Assembly: GCA_015057615.1 (NCBI GenBank)
Contig: SVEA01000177.1
Location: forward strand, 1 to 56,532
Direction: 5' to 3'
DNA length: 56,532 nucleotides
DNA from: Lachnospiraceae bacterium
Lineage (GTDB): Bacteria > Bacillota > Clostridia > Lachnospirales > Lachnospiraceae
Of the stretch, positions 48,701-56,524 are shown in pieces; position 1 is the first letter of the stretch; every line of letters begins with the position of its first letter. Position numbers and translations under genes: made by a program. The notes below the pieces were generated by a model. That model was not told where the DNA came from. It searched no databases and saw only the letters and a program-made list of their open reading frames with translations.

Positions 48701-49660
48701 AACCTGTGTGCCTGCTTCGGCAAGAATCTCACCGGTCGATCTATCTACAACATCTTCTGCAAGCACAAAACCAACGATACGATTACGGAACGCCAGCTTT
48801 TTATTAAATTTATATCTTCCTACCTTAGCAAGATCATATCTTCTGGCATCAAAGAACATACTATTAAGTAAAGACTCTGCGTTTTCCACTGCCAGAGGTT
48901 CCCCTGGACGCAGTTTTTTATATAACTCTAATAAACCATCATGATAGCTGCCTTCCGGATCCTTCGCTGTACTTGGATCCTTAGCCAGGCTGGCTAAAAT
49001 TTTAGGTTCCTCTCCAAACAATTGCTTGATTTCTTCATTCGTTCCATATCCCAATGCCCGAATGAACGTAGTGATTGGAACTTTTCTGTTACGATCAACA
49101 CGAACATAAAATACATCGTTGGAATCCGTTTCATACTCCAACCAGGCACCTCGATTAGGAATTACGGTAGCCGAAAATAACCTCTTACCTATTTTATCAT
49201 GATCTATTGCGAAATATATTCCGGGGGAACGTACTAACTGGCTTACTATGACTCTCTCCGCACCATTGATAACAAAGGTACCCGTTTCCGTCATTAAAGG
49301 TAAATCTCCCATGAAAATATCATGTTCATTAATTTCATTATTTTCTTTATTATGAAGTCTTACCTTTACTTTCAACGGAGCTGCATAGGTTGCATCTCTT
49401 TCCTTACATTCTTCAATCGTATATTTGATATCTTCCTCACATAATGCGAAATCAACGAATTCCAGGCTTAAATGTCCACCATAATCGGAAATCGGAGAAA
49501 TATCATCAAATACTTCCTTTAATCCCTCATCCAGAAACCATTGGTAAGAATCCTTTTGTACCTCAATAAGATTGGGCATCTCTAGGACTTCCCTTTGCCT
49601 GGAGTAACTCATTCTAACATTATTACCAACCTTAATTGGATGCATTCTGTTTTTATCCAT
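45773..49660 (-). CDS. rpoB: RNA polymerase subunit beta
   Basis: RpoB forms the pincer opposite beta-prime and carries the rifampicin pocket. The 1295-residue product has the intact cluster [30 protein letters not shown] (described), with the sensitive-type residues Q, D, H and S in place. [12 protein letters not shown] and a C-terminal acidic tail follow. I chose the ATG at 49660 ([12 protein letters not shown]) with AAGGGGTG upstream; a GTG four codons earlier lies inside that site. Confidence 0.98.
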   Translation of the reverse strand: MDKNRMHPIKVGNNVRMSYSRQREVLEMPNLIEVQKDSYQWFLDEGLKEVFDDISPISDYGGHLSLEFVDFALCEEDIKYTIEECKERDATYAAPLKVKVRLHNKENNEINEHDIFMGDLPLMTETGTFVINGAERVIVSQLVRSPGIYFAIDHDKIGKRLFSATVIPNRGAWLEYETDSNDVFYVRVDRNRKVPITTFIRALGYGTNEEIKQLFGEEPKILASLAKDPSTAKDPEGSYHDGLLELYKKLRPGEPLAVENAESLLNSMFFDARRYDLAKVGRYKFNKKLAFRNRIVGFVLAEDVVDRSTGEILAEAGTQVTDKLATLIQNAAVPSVLVQAEEHNVKVLSNMMVDISNYVNFDKKELGITELVYYPVLKKIMEENANAEDLKEAIKKNISELIPKHITREDIIASINYNIHLEYGIGYADDIDHLGNRRIRAVGELLQNQYRIGLSRMERVVRERMTTQDIESISPQSLINIKPVTAAVKEFFGSSQLSQFMDQHNPLGELTHKRRLSALGPGGLSRDRAGFEVRDVHYSHYGRMCPIETPEGPNIGLINSLATYARINEYGFIEAPYRKVDKTDPVNPIVTDEVVYMTADEEDKYIVVQANEPLDEEGHFINNSVSGRYKEETSSYDKEKVDYMDVSPKMVFSVATALIPFLENDDANRALMGANMQRQAVPLLITEAPTVGTGIEAKAAIDSGVCIVSKKAGVVERVTAKEITIKNDDNTKSSYRLIKFAKSNQGTCINQRPVVNKGDRIEAGQVIADGPSTSKGELALGKNPLIGFMTWEGYNYEDAVLLSERLVQEDVYTSVHIEEYEAESRDTKLGPEEITRDVPGVGDDALKDLDERGIIRIGAEVRAGDILVGKVTPKGETELTAEERLLRAIFGEKAREVRDTSLRVPHGEYGIIVDAKVFTRENGDELSPGVNETVRVYIAQKRKIQVGDKMAGRHGNKGVVSRVLPVEDMPFLPNGRPLDIVLNPLGVPSRMNIGQVLEIHLSLAARVLGIDISTPVFDGANEFDIMDTLEVANDYANTSWEEFEAKYKDQLDPDLLEYLKNHPENREDWKGVPINRDGKVRLRDGRSGEYFDGSVTVGFMHYLKLHHLVDDKIHARSTGPYSLVTQQPLGGKAQFGGQRFGEMEVWALEAYGAAYILQEILTVKSDDVTGRVKTYEAIIKGENISEPGIPESFKVLLKELQSLALDVTVLDENGNEVKMTESIDYGDSDLTPLIEGDNNFRYDEGYEDAGFRQTNTEEVDTDVFDVYEEETDEIADDDEPVDILNDDFENEEEEE

Positions 49661-49782
49661 TGACGTTTTCACCCCTTGAATTTAATAAGTTTCACTCTTG
49701 AATAAAAAACTCTTTCCATTTCAAAGTTTATATGCTATAATATTAATAAGTAGGCATATAGCACCACAATAGTGCATCTTTC

Positions 49783-49811
49783 ATACTATCATACTTATTT
49801 TCTACTGTCAA
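49783..49811 (-). promoter_or_regulatory. Promoter of rpoB-rpoC
   Basis: On the minus strand TTGACA (49806-49811) and TAGTAT (49783-49788) are spaced by 17 bp, giving a leader of about 115 nt. In many bacteria rpoBC depend on readthrough from rplJL; here they have a good promoter of their own. Confidence 0.8.
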
Positions 49812-49854
49812 CTTAATTTTTTTAATTTTCATATACATATAAGACAATTCATAC

Positions 49855-49880
49855 AACCCGCTTTTACAGGCGGGTTTTTC
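49855..49880 (+). terminator. Hairpin between rplL and rpoB
   Basis: AACCCGC and GCGGGTT form a stem followed by TTTTTC on the plus strand. Read in the gene direction it has no T-tract, so its role may be to block antisense transcription. Confidence 0.55.
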
Positions 49881-49927
49881 TATTATTATGGTTATTATTG
49901 CCATTATTTATCTGATATAATCATATG

Positions 49928-49972
49928 CAAAAATTCCCCAGTGATCATCGTCTCTCGCCACTGGGGAATTTT
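49928..49972 (-). terminator. Terminator of rplJ-rplL
   Basis: On the minus strand ATTCCCCAGTG and CACTGGGGAAT form a strong stem with TTTTT at its 3' side, 19 bases after the rplL stop. It separates the L10-L12 genes from rpoBC. Confidence 0.85.
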
Positions 49973-49990
49973 CAGTCTGCTTATATAAAA

Positions 49991-50356
49991 TTACTTTAAA
50001 GTAACCTTAGCGCCTTGCTCTTCAATCTTTGTCTTAACTTCTTCTGCTTCTGCCTTGGATACGCCTTCCTTAAGTACCTTAGGAGCAGCATCTACAAGAT
50101 CCTTAGCTTCCTTTAAGCCTAAGCCGGTAACTTCACGAACAACCTTGATAACCTTAACCTTGTTCGGACCAATTTCTGTTAACTCGATGTTGAACTCAGT
50201 CTTCTCTTCTTCTGCTGCACCACCTGCTGCACCTGCTGCTACTACAACACCTGCTGCTGCGGATACACCAAATTCTTCTTCACATGCTTTTACTAAATCA
50301 TTTAATTCTAATACAGTAAGGCCCTTAATAGCCTCGATAAATTCTTGAGTTGTCAT
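49991..50356 (-). CDS. rplL: 50S ribosomal protein L7/L12
   Basis: L7/L12 forms the mobile stalk that recruits translational GTPases. The ATG at 50356 gives 121 residues: N-terminal dimer domain ([21 protein letters not shown]), alanine-glycine hinge ([16 protein letters not shown]), and C-terminal domain ([25 protein letters not shown] summarised, [11 protein letters not shown]). TGGAGGG lies upstream. The frame runs 31 codons further up without homology. A 110-bp spacer lies after rplJ. Confidence 0.98.
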   Translation of the reverse strand: MTTQEFIEAIKGLTVLELNDLVKACEEEFGVSAAAGVVVAAGAAGGAAEEEKTEFNIELTEIGPNKVKVIKVVREVTGLGLKEAKDLVDAAPKVLKEGVSKAEAEEVKTKIEEQGAKVTLK

Positions 50357-50466
50357 TTTAATTTCCCTCCATTTAATATTTATTATCTTGGATCGGATCT
50401 CTTCGTTCCGATTCTTTGCAAGCGAAACTACCTTGTAATTCCCTTGCACTTAAAATTCACCTTGAA

Positions 50467-50952
50467 TTAAGCCGTTTTCTCTGCAATCTGCTTAAGCACA
50501 CGAGCAAAGTTTGCAATCGGTGACTGCATACTTCCGAGCAATCTGGAAATAAGAACCTCTCTTGAAGGAATTGTTGCAATAACCTTGATTCCCTTTTCGT
50601 CGTAATAGGTTCCTTCCACAACACCTGCTTTAAACTCTAATTTCGGCATTGTCTTAGCGCATTCATTTATAATTCTTGCAGGAGCAGTTTCATCCTCCAG
50701 ACCAAAAGCTGCTGCGGTCGGTCCTCCCAGATGTGGTGCTAATGCTTCAAAGTCTGTTCCTTTAAAAGCGAAGTTAAGCATTGTATTCTTATATACCTTG
50801 TATACAACACCGGCTTCTCTTAACTTTTTACGAAGCTCTGTATCTTCTTCAACGGTCAAACCACGGTAGTCAACCAAAACAACAGACTTTGCATCTTTTA
50901 CATAGCCTTTGATTTCTTCTACTACAGGTTGCTTTAACTCAATTTTTGCCAT
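50467..50952 (-). CDS. rplJ: 50S ribosomal protein L10
   Basis: L10 is the base of the L12 stalk and, with L12, represses its own mRNA. The ATG at 50952 (MAKIELKQPVVEEI, 161 residues) has TAAGGAGGTG upstream. VVLVDYRGLTVEEDTELRKKLREAG and the C-terminal LLGSMQSPIANFARVLKQI are typical. It follows an L10-type leader with an attenuator. Confidence 0.98.
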   Translation of the reverse strand: MAKIELKQPVVEEIKGYVKDAKSVVLVDYRGLTVEEDTELRKKLREAGVVYKVYKNTMLNFAFKGTDFEALAPHLGGPTAAAFGLEDETAPARIINECAKTMPKLEFKAGVVEGTYYDEKGIKVIATIPSREVLISRLLGSMQSPIANFARVLKQIAEKTA

Positions 50953-51004
50953 TACGTACACCTCCTTAGATCATTACATATAAATATCAGACGAACTGAC
51001 ATCT

Positions 51005-51040
51005 AAAAAACCTCTTCCTGCCAAAGCAGAAAGAGGTTTT
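51005..51040 (-). terminator. Attenuator hairpin in the rplJ leader
   Basis: On the minus strand AACCTCTTTCTGC pairs with GGCAGGAAGAGGTT, followed by TTTTTT, upstream of the rplJ start. An intrinsic terminator inside the leader suggests control by premature termination. Confidence 0.8.
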
Positions 51041-51129
51041 CTTATCATCATACGATTCAAACCAACATTTCCTCGGCAGGCGGTTTCGCCTTATGCCTTA
51101 CGGCACCTGCTGTCTTCGGCAGTCTTTTT
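51041..51129 (-). promoter_or_regulatory. Ribosomal protein L10 leader
   Basis: On the minus strand this leader has the classic L10 features: AGACTGCCGAAGACAGCAGGTGCC, then GCCTTATGC-type and GGCGGTTTC-type stems, ending CCTGCCGAGG. The whole folds as a kink-turn-like three-way structure that binds the L10-L12 complex. It lies directly after the promoter at 51132-51161. Confidence 0.85.
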
Positions 51130-51131
51130 GG

Positions 51132-51161
51132 ATTATAGCATGAACTATTCAATCATGTCAA
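51132..51161 (-). promoter_or_regulatory. Promoter of rplJ-rplL
   Basis: On the minus strand TTGACA (51156-51161) and TATAAT (51132-51137) are spaced by 18 bp. Both hexamers are consensus. The family A repeat A3 ends about 40 bp upstream. Confidence 0.85.
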
Positions 51162-51202
51162 CCCTTTTTTTATATAAAATCAATTAGCAAAACAGGATGT
51201 TT

Positions 51203-51407
51203 GTTACTATTCACACCCAACATGTATACCATGTTATGATTTCGACAAATGTATCCGATTCGGAGACGCTTCAGCTTAGTTGCATTACGTAGCGGTACAT
51301 AAGGCTCCAAAATACGGAGCCAAAGTACCGACGAATGCAAATACTCCTTATCAGATATCATTTGTCGAAATCATATTATAGACTTTGTTAGGGGTGTGAA
51401 CAGTAAC
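51203..51407 (-). repeat. Foldback repeat family A, copy A3, with 8-bp target duplication
   Basis: A 205-bp copy in reverse orientation to A1 and A2. Termini GTTACTATTCACACCC and GGGTGTGAACAGTAAC; inner arms ATTTCGACAAATG and CATTTGTCGAAAT are a perfect match here. It is flanked by GGATGTTT on both sides, an 8-bp direct repeat. The right duplication overlaps the last base of the rplA stop codon. It separates rplA from the rplJ promoter. Confidence 0.9.
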
Positions 51408-51414
51408 GGATGTT

Positions 51415-52107
51415 TTAACTAAACTTTGCGGTATTTACCTTCACGCCAGGGCCCATGGTAGAAGCTAGGGTTACGTTTCTTAAATACTGTCCCTTAGCGG
51501 ATGCAGGTCTTGCCTTAACAATTGCACCCATAAGCGTTGCGAAGTTTTCCTGTAACTGCTCCTCGGTAAAGGAAGCTTTGCCAACCGGTACATGGATAAT
51601 GTTTGACTTATCCAAACGATACTCGATCTTACCGGCTTTAATTTCTTTCACCGCTTTGGTAACGTCCATCGTAACGGTACCAGCCTTCGGGTTTGGCATT
51701 AAGCCCTTCGGTCCGAGTACACGTCCCAAACGACCTACAACACCCATCATGTCCGGTGTCGCTACCACGACATCAAAATCAAACCATCCTTCATTCTGAA
51801 TCTTTGGTATTAATTCATCTCCGCCAACAAAATCAGCACCTGCTGCCTCTGCTTCAGCAACCTTGTCACCCTTTGCAAAAACAAGCACACGCACGGATTT
51901 ACCGGTTCCGTGAGGTAACACTACCGCACCACGAACCTGCTGGTCAGCGTGACGTCCATCAACACCCAGACGAAGATGAGCTTCGATGGTTTCATCAAAT
52001 TTTGCTACTGCAGATTTTTTAACTAATGCAATTGCCTCTGCCGCATCATATTGCGCATCTCTATCGATCAGCTTTGCAGAAGCAATATATTTCTTTCCTC
52101 TTTTCAT
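51415..52107 (-). CDS. rplA: 50S ribosomal protein L1
   Basis: L1 forms the mobile stalk at the E site and represses the L11-L1 mRNA in many bacteria. The 230-residue protein has the [25 protein letters not shown] region (summarised), [15 protein letters not shown], and [15 protein letters not shown]. The stop codon TAA abuts the target duplication of repeat A3. A 173-bp spacer with a GTGGGAGG motif lies between rplK and rplA. Confidence 0.98.
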   Translation of the reverse strand: MKRGKKYIASAKLIDRDAQYDAAEAIALVKKSAVAKFDETIEAHLRLGVDGRHADQQVRGAVVLPHGTGKSVRVLVFAKGDKVAEAEAAGADFVGGDELIPKIQNEGWFDFDVVVATPDMMGVVGRLGRVLGPKGLMPNPKAGTVTMDVTKAVKEIKAGKIEYRLDKSNIIHVPVGKASFTEEQLQENFATLMGAIVKARPASAKGQYLRNVTLASTMGPGVKVNTAKFS

Positions 52108-52280
52108 TCTATAAACCTCCTAGTGGTTATATCGGAAGAAAACAGAATACGATACGATCCTGTTGCAAAAACGCTTTGCCGTCTTCGCTGCCAAAGCCGC
52201 TTCATGCATTTGGCATATCCTCCCACGTTAATAGATTGTCAAACACATAATCTCTTTCAATTATGTTGTTATATTCTTAA
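52108..52280 (-). promoter_or_regulatory. rplK-rplA spacer with GTGGGAGG motif, possible L1 site
   Basis: On the minus strand GTGGGAGG (52219-52226) lies within a 173-nt spacer containing further pairing segments such as GAAGCGGCTTTGGC and GACGGCAAAGCG. The same 8-base motif occurs in the nusG-rplK spacer at 52749-52756. L1 binds similar GTGGGA-containing sequences in 23S rRNA and its own mRNA, so a control site is plausible. Confidence 0.4.
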
Positions 52281-52706
52281 CTATTCTTCTACTGTGATAC
52301 CCATACTTCTAGCAGTTCCTGCTACCATTCTCATTGCGCTTTCAACGCTGGCTGCGTTTAAGTCAGGCATCTTAATTTCAGCGATCTTTTTGAGATCTGC
52401 TTGAGAAATCGTTGCAACCTTATCTTTGTTCGGTATTGCAGAACCAGAATTAATCTTGCAATATTTCTTAAGTAATACAGCTGCGGGTGGTGTTTTTGTG
52501 ATAAAGCTGAAGCTTCTGTCAGCATATACAGTAATAACAACCGGAATAATCATTCCATCCTGATCTGCTGTTCTTGCGTTAAATTCTTTTGTAAATTGGA
52601 CAATGTTTACACCGTGCTGTCCTAATGCAGGTCCTACCGGAGGAGCCGGTGTTGCCTTTCCAGCAGGGATTTGTAATTTAATATAACCTGTTACTTTTTT
52701 TGCCAT
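52281..52706 (-). CDS. rplK: 50S ribosomal protein L11
   Basis: L11 binds the GTPase-associated centre of 23S rRNA and is required for RelA-type stringent signalling. The 141-residue protein has [26 protein letters not shown] (summarised), the proline-rich switch region, and the C-terminal [30 protein letters not shown] lies upstream. It follows nusG by a 100-bp spacer. Confidence 0.98.
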   Translation of the reverse strand: MAKKVTGYIKLQIPAGKATPAPPVGPALGQHGVNIVQFTKEFNARTADQDGMIIPVVITVYADRSFSFITKTPPAAVLLKKYCKINSGSAIPNKDKVATISQADLKKIAEIKMPDLNAASVESAMRMVAGTARSMGITVEE

Positions 52707-52806
52707 TATAGCATACCTCCTGATAAATGTGGTGTTTGCGGGGATTTCCCTCCCACTGTAACTGCCTAAATTGCTACATTCTCATTGCACACATGAATGT
52801 TAATAA

Positions 52807-53328
52807 TTATCTACTGACTTTTACGTCACTGAAACTGATCTCAACTGGTGTCTCGCGTCCAAACATATCTACGCTAATTGTGACGATCTGCTTATGGGTA
52901 TTAATTTGCTTAATTACGCCTGCTGTATTCTCCCAAACGCCGGAAATAACTGTAACAGTATCACCAACTTCGAAATCAACCTCAACAGTGTCATCTTTAA
53001 TCCCCATGCCGCGCATTTCTGCATCAGACAGTGGAACCGGCTGCTTTGAATCCGGGCCGACGAAACCTGTAACACCTCGTGTATTACGAACCACATACCA
53101 TACATCATCATTCATGACCATATGGAGCAATACGTAACCGGGGAACATCTTCTTCTGCACTCGCTTCTTAACACCATTCTTAACTTCAATGACTTCCTGC
53201 ATCGGAACAGATACCTCCAGAATTTGATCCTGAAGCTTTCTATTTTCGATCATTTTCTCAATATTCGCTTTAACTTTGTTCTCATACCCTGAGTAGGTGT
53301 GAACAACGTACCAATTAGCTTCTGACAT
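52807..53328 (-). CDS. nusG: Transcription elongation/antitermination factor NusG
   Basis: NusG binds the RNA polymerase clamp and couples transcription to Rho or the ribosome. The ATG at 53328 (MSEANWYVVHTYSGYE, 173 residues) has AAGGGTGA upstream. The NGN domain includes FPGYVLLHMVMNDDVWYVVRNTRGVTGFVG (described) and the KOW domain FEVGDTVTVISGVWENTAGVI. It follows secE by 11 bp. Confidence 0.98.
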   Translation of the reverse strand: MSEANWYVVHTYSGYENKVKANIEKMIENRKLQDQILEVSVPMQEVIEVKNGVKKRVQKKMFPGYVLLHMVMNDDVWYVVRNTRGVTGFVGPDSKQPVPLSDAEMRGMGIKDDTVEVDFEVGDTVTVISGVWENTAGVIKQINTHKQIVTISVDMFGRETPVEISFSDVKVSR

Positions 53329-53339
53329 ATTCTTCACCC

Positions 53340-53552
53340 TTATCCTAAAATTACGCCAATTCCCAGTTCTATCAAAGCATCAAGCGCAGAAATAATTACA
53401 CCTAAGATAACGGTTACGATTACTACAGCTACAGACTGTTTCGTAAGAGATTCCTTGTCCGGCCAAACGATTTTCTTATACTCAGCCTTCAGACCCTTGA
53501 ACCAGCTTTTCTTTGGAGTTTTCTCGGTTGTAGTATTTGCCATATCTCCCAT
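53340..53552 (-). CDS. secE: Protein translocase subunit SecE
   Basis: SecE clamps the SecY channel. The 70-residue protein is the short Gram-positive form, with a basic amphipathic segment (FKGLKAEYKKIVWPDKESLTKQS) and a single membrane helix (VAVVIVTVILGVIISALDALI). It lies between rpmG and nusG, the standard order. Confidence 0.97.
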   Translation of the reverse strand: MGDMANTTTEKTPKKSWFKGLKAEYKKIVWPDKESLTKQSVAVVIVTVILGVIISALDALIELGIGVILG

Positions 53553-53577
53553 TTCGTCACTTCCCTTTCAGTTATAA

Positions 53578-53727
53578 TTATTTTGTTTCCTTATGCAATG
53601 TGTGTTGTCTGCAGAATTTACAGTACTTCTTGGTCTCCATCCTGTCTGGATGTGCCTTCTTATCTTTTGTCATGTCGTAATTACGTTGCTTGCAATCGGT
53701 ACACGCCAATGTAATTTTTACGCGCAC
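53578..53727 (-). CDS. rpmG: 50S ribosomal protein L33, zinc-binding form
   Basis: L33 binds the E-site region of the large subunit. The 49-residue product starts at the GTG at 53727 ([18 protein letters not shown]) with CGGAGGTGG upstream and carries two CxxC pairs (CTDC, CKFC), the zinc-dependent form. The frame stays open 11 codons upstream but without homology. It opens the rpmG-secE-nusG-rplK-rplA operon. Confidence 0.97.
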   Translation of the reverse strand: MRVKITLACTDCKQRNYDMTKDKKAHPDRMETKKYCKFCRQHTLHKETK

Positions 53728-53836
53728 AATTTCCACCTCCGATTTCTCTTTGTAGCGCAATTTACCGTTTACAAAGACCCTCCTTTATAAACCGCATTTT
53801 AGGCATAAAAAAAAAGCCCTCTTTCTTTGCTTACTT

Positions 53837-53865
53837 AATATAACACACCAAGCTAAGTTCGTCAA
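53837..53865 (-). promoter_or_regulatory. Promoter of rpmG-secE-nusG-rplKA
   Basis: On the minus strand TTGACG (53860-53865) and TATATT (53837-53842) are spaced by 17 bp, about 110 bp before the rpmG start. The region 53866-54021 has no gene and is AT-rich. Confidence 0.8.
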
Positions 53866-54021
53866 CATATTTTTTACAATTTTGTTTTTGTTTTTTACTT
53901 TTTGTTCCTTTCCTTCGTATCCGTATTTTGCATCTATCTATTATGAAAAATTGCTTTTATACCTGATATAATCGCAATCCAATTCTGTATTTCTGCAATT
54001 TTTTATCTCGGATCTGTGGGA

Positions 54022-54156
54022 CAAAAGCCTTCCTAACAAATCGGTTTCTTCAATTTGCACAAAGCAAGGAAAGACTTAAGTAATAGGAAAACTGTTTCCT
54101 ATTACTTATCATGTATAAATTGTGCAAATTAAAGAAGTTGATTTTTATTTTCTTTT
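54022..54156 (+). repeat. Foldback repeat family B, copy B3, internally deleted
   Basis: This short, 135-bp copy keeps the ends (CAAAAGCC and CTTTTA) and the outer AATTTGCACAA arms, but the central junction is gone. In its place TAAGTAATAGGAAA and TTTCCTATTACTTA form a perfect 14-bp stem. It abuts the 3' end of the subtilase gene, whose TAA stop overlaps the element's end. Confidence 0.85.
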
Positions 54157-56098
54157 ATGGCATCGTACTTACCGTCTTCTCCTTCGGCGCACGAATGACC
54201 GAAACCTCACACATTCTTTCCAGTCCGCTTGAGGTTCGGACAATAATACTTGCTACGCCCTCCTGATGAGCCTTTAATTTTCCATGCTTTGTTACAGTAA
54301 CGATTTCTTCATCGGTACTGATATAGGTTACCTTATCCGTGAAGTTCACCGGCTTTACATAGGCTTGCAGCATATATTGCTCTCCGGCAAGCATGGTGAC
54401 ATTTCTCCGGATCAGTTTCAGATCGGTTGCTTTCACGGTTTCAATCTTGATTTCTTTCACGGAATGATTTCCTCGGTAATCGGTCACAAATACAGTATAT
54501 ACTCCGTCCTTTTTGACTTTAAAGCTTCCTTTTCCGTCCTTTAACTCGATCAAAGTTCCTGCACCGCCCGGCAGAAATTCCTTAGCCTTCCTCGATCCTG
54601 CCATATATTTCGCCCGTTTTATACCGCTTTGCTCTTCCTTTGCACGAACCGTGATTGTTCTTGTCTTATAGTTATCCGCCACCTGGTAGCTGAGGGTCAG
54701 CTTCGGAGCCTTTACATCCTCTTTCACCTCATAAGTTTGTACCGTTTCATTGCCGGCATAATCGGATGCATAAAAGGTATACATGCCTGCCTTTGTAACA
54801 TACATCTGCTCCTCCTTAACCGACGTTCCTACCGTTCCTCTTTTAAAATCGTCCAGGGTACGCTCTCCATAGAGCCATTTTATGGTTCGTATATTCGATC
54901 CGCCGGTATCCTCTGCCTGTATGGCAATCTTCATTTTTTCCCGCTCATAAAAGGTTTCAAAAGCCATCTTAGGCGGTTCCGTATCCGTAAGCAGATCCTT
55001 CTGCGCTGCCAGTAAGAGATTGTATGCACTAGGAATTCCGGGATACCTCATATACCCCTTCAGACCGGGAATCACCTTGATATTATTAAGAATAAGCTCT
55101 TTGATATTGGACGGGTATACCTTATCGTTATAGGAATACAAAAGTGCGGCAATTGCTGCTACCTGCGGCGCAGCCATCGAGGAGCCGGTCATCGACGCGT
55201 ATCCCCCGACAATGGTACTTAAGATATCCGTTCCCGGCGCTGCAAGATCCACGGTTGACGGTCCATAGTTGGACCGGTCGGTAAGCTTACCGGAGGAATC
55301 GATAAATGTCACCGTTATCAGATTATCAAGTTTTAGGTTGGCGGGGTAGATCGGCGTTTTATCATTATTTAAGCCATCGTTTCCGGCTGCTGCAATAAAC
55401 AGCATATCGGATTCCCGCATTGCCTCTTCCAGCCCTTCGATATATTCGTCGGTGCCCCAGCTCAGATTACAAATATCCGCCCCCATCATGGTAGCATACT
55501 TGATTGCTTCAATTGCACTCGATATTTTACCGTCTCCATCCGGACCACCGTTAATTTTTAACGGCATTATTTTAATCTTGATATTTGATGCTGCCCCGGC
55601 AATTCCGATATTATTATTCTCCACCGCTCCGATAATTCCGGCGACATGAGTACCATGACTGTCATTATCCTTCGAATCCGCCAGTTTTTTCCCGCTATCC
55701 TTCGCGTCCCGGTAGTGGCAGACGGTTGCGTCATTGTTATAGAAATCCCAGCCATAGACATCATCAATATAGCCGTTATTGTCATTATCGATCCCGTCTC
55801 CCGGAATTTCTCCCTGATTGATCCATATATTCTCTGTCAGATCCGGATGATTAATATCCACACCGGTATCGATCACTGCAACAATTACTTCCCTGGACTG
55901 CCGTCCGATCAGCTTGTTCCATGCCTCGGCCACATCCATATCCACATCATTCACCGAAGTCTTAACCGCTTGTCCGGAGATTGGATTGCGGTCCGCTGCT
56001 TTGACTGGTTGCTGGTGATTTATAAAAAGCAGGAATAAGATGATTGCCAGACTGGTGACAATATTCCTTATCATGCTCTGATTTTTTGCGTACTTCAT
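54155..56098 (-). CDS. Secreted subtilisin-like serine protease (S8) with Ig-like C-terminal domains
   Basis: The 647-residue protein has a signal peptide (MIRNIVTSLAIILFLLF), then a peptidase S8 domain with catalytic D77 (VIDTGVD), H148 (DSHGTHVAG), oxyanion N240 (AAAGNDG) and S307 (TGSSMAAP). The remainder has bacterial Ig-like segments, the last a Big_2-type domain (LIRRNVTMLAGEQYMLQAYV ... TVTKHGKLKAHQEGVASIIV). It is probably cell-surface or exported. I chose the ATG at 56098 (MKYAKNQS) with GGAGAAATG upstream; the longer frame adds 22 residues before the signal. It is bracketed by repeats B3 and B4. Confidence 0.93.
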   Translation of the reverse strand: MKYAKNQSMIRNIVTSLAIILFLLFINHQQPVKAADRNPISGQAVKTSVNDVDMDVAEAWNKLIGRQSREVIVAVIDTGVDINHPDLTENIWINQGEIPGDGIDNDNNGYIDDVYGWDFYNNDATVCHYRDAKDSGKKLADSKDNDSHGTHVAGIIGAVENNNIGIAGAASNIKIKIMPLKINGGPDGDGKISSAIEAIKYATMMGADICNLSWGTDEYIEGLEEAMRESDMLFIAAAGNDGLNNDKTPIYPANLKLDNLITVTFIDSSGKLTDRSNYGPSTVDLAAPGTDILSTIVGGYASMTGSSMAAPQVAAIAALLYSYNDKVYPSNIKELILNNIKVIPGLKGYMRYPGIPSAYNLLLAAQKDLLTDTEPPKMAFETFYEREKMKIAIQAEDTGGSNIRTIKWLYGERTLDDFKRGTVGTSVKEEQMYVTKAGMYTFYASDYAGNETVQTYEVKEDVKAPKLTLSYQVADNYKTRTITVRAKEEQSGIKRAKYMAGSRKAKEFLPGGAGTLIELKDGKGSFKVKKDGVYTVFVTDYRGNHSVKEIKIETVKATDLKLIRRNVTMLAGEQYMLQAYVKPVNFTDKVTYISTDEEIVTVTKHGKLKAHQEGVASIIVRTSSGLERMCEVSVIRAPKEKTVSTMP

Positions 56099-56195
56099 AC
56101 ATTTCTCCATTTCCGTTAAGCATTTCCATGTATCCCATTGTATCGTATTCCATAAAATTGACATTTATGTGGCAAAATCAATATTGATTGAGTAA

Positions 56196-56450
56196 CAAAA
56201 GACTTCCCAGCTAATAGTCTTCATCAATTTGCACAAAGCAAGGTAAAACTTAAGTAATTGGAAACAATATTTTTTATACGCAACTGTTTGAAGTCGTTGG
56301 CACGTACCATTACGTACTTCAATCCAAGTATTGCGTTTTTGCAATACTTTGGGGAACACGTGTTGCGAATGAAATATGTTTCATATTACTTGTCAATGTC
56401 AACATATAAATTATGCAAATTGACGAAGTTGGTTTTATATATCGGCTTTT
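56196..56450 (+). repeat. Foldback repeat family B, copy B4
   Basis: A 255-bp full-length copy upstream of the subtilase gene. Its second hairpin reads CCAAGTATTGC/GCAATACTTTGG where B2 has CCAAGTACTGC/GCAGTGCTTTGG, a paired change that keeps the stem. It has the same orientation as B1-B3. Confidence 0.85.
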
Positions 56451-56498
56451 ATTATGAAAACGTCTCTTTGTTAGCAAAAAGACGCAACAATCCCCCCC

Positions 56499-56524
56499 TA
56501 TGAAGCTTTTTCATAGTTTTTATG
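56499..56524 (+). terminator. Hairpin with T-tract at the right edge of the window
   Basis: CTATGAA and TTCATAG form a stem followed by TTTTTATGG on the plus strand. It may end a transcript from the left or be the 3' end of a gene lying beyond the window on the other strand. Confidence 0.45.

Noticed and set aside
53866-54021. A tRNA gene upstream of rpmG
   Set aside because: tRNA genes often precede rpmG-secE in Firmicutes, but no cloverleaf or GGTTCGA-type T-loop is visible here.
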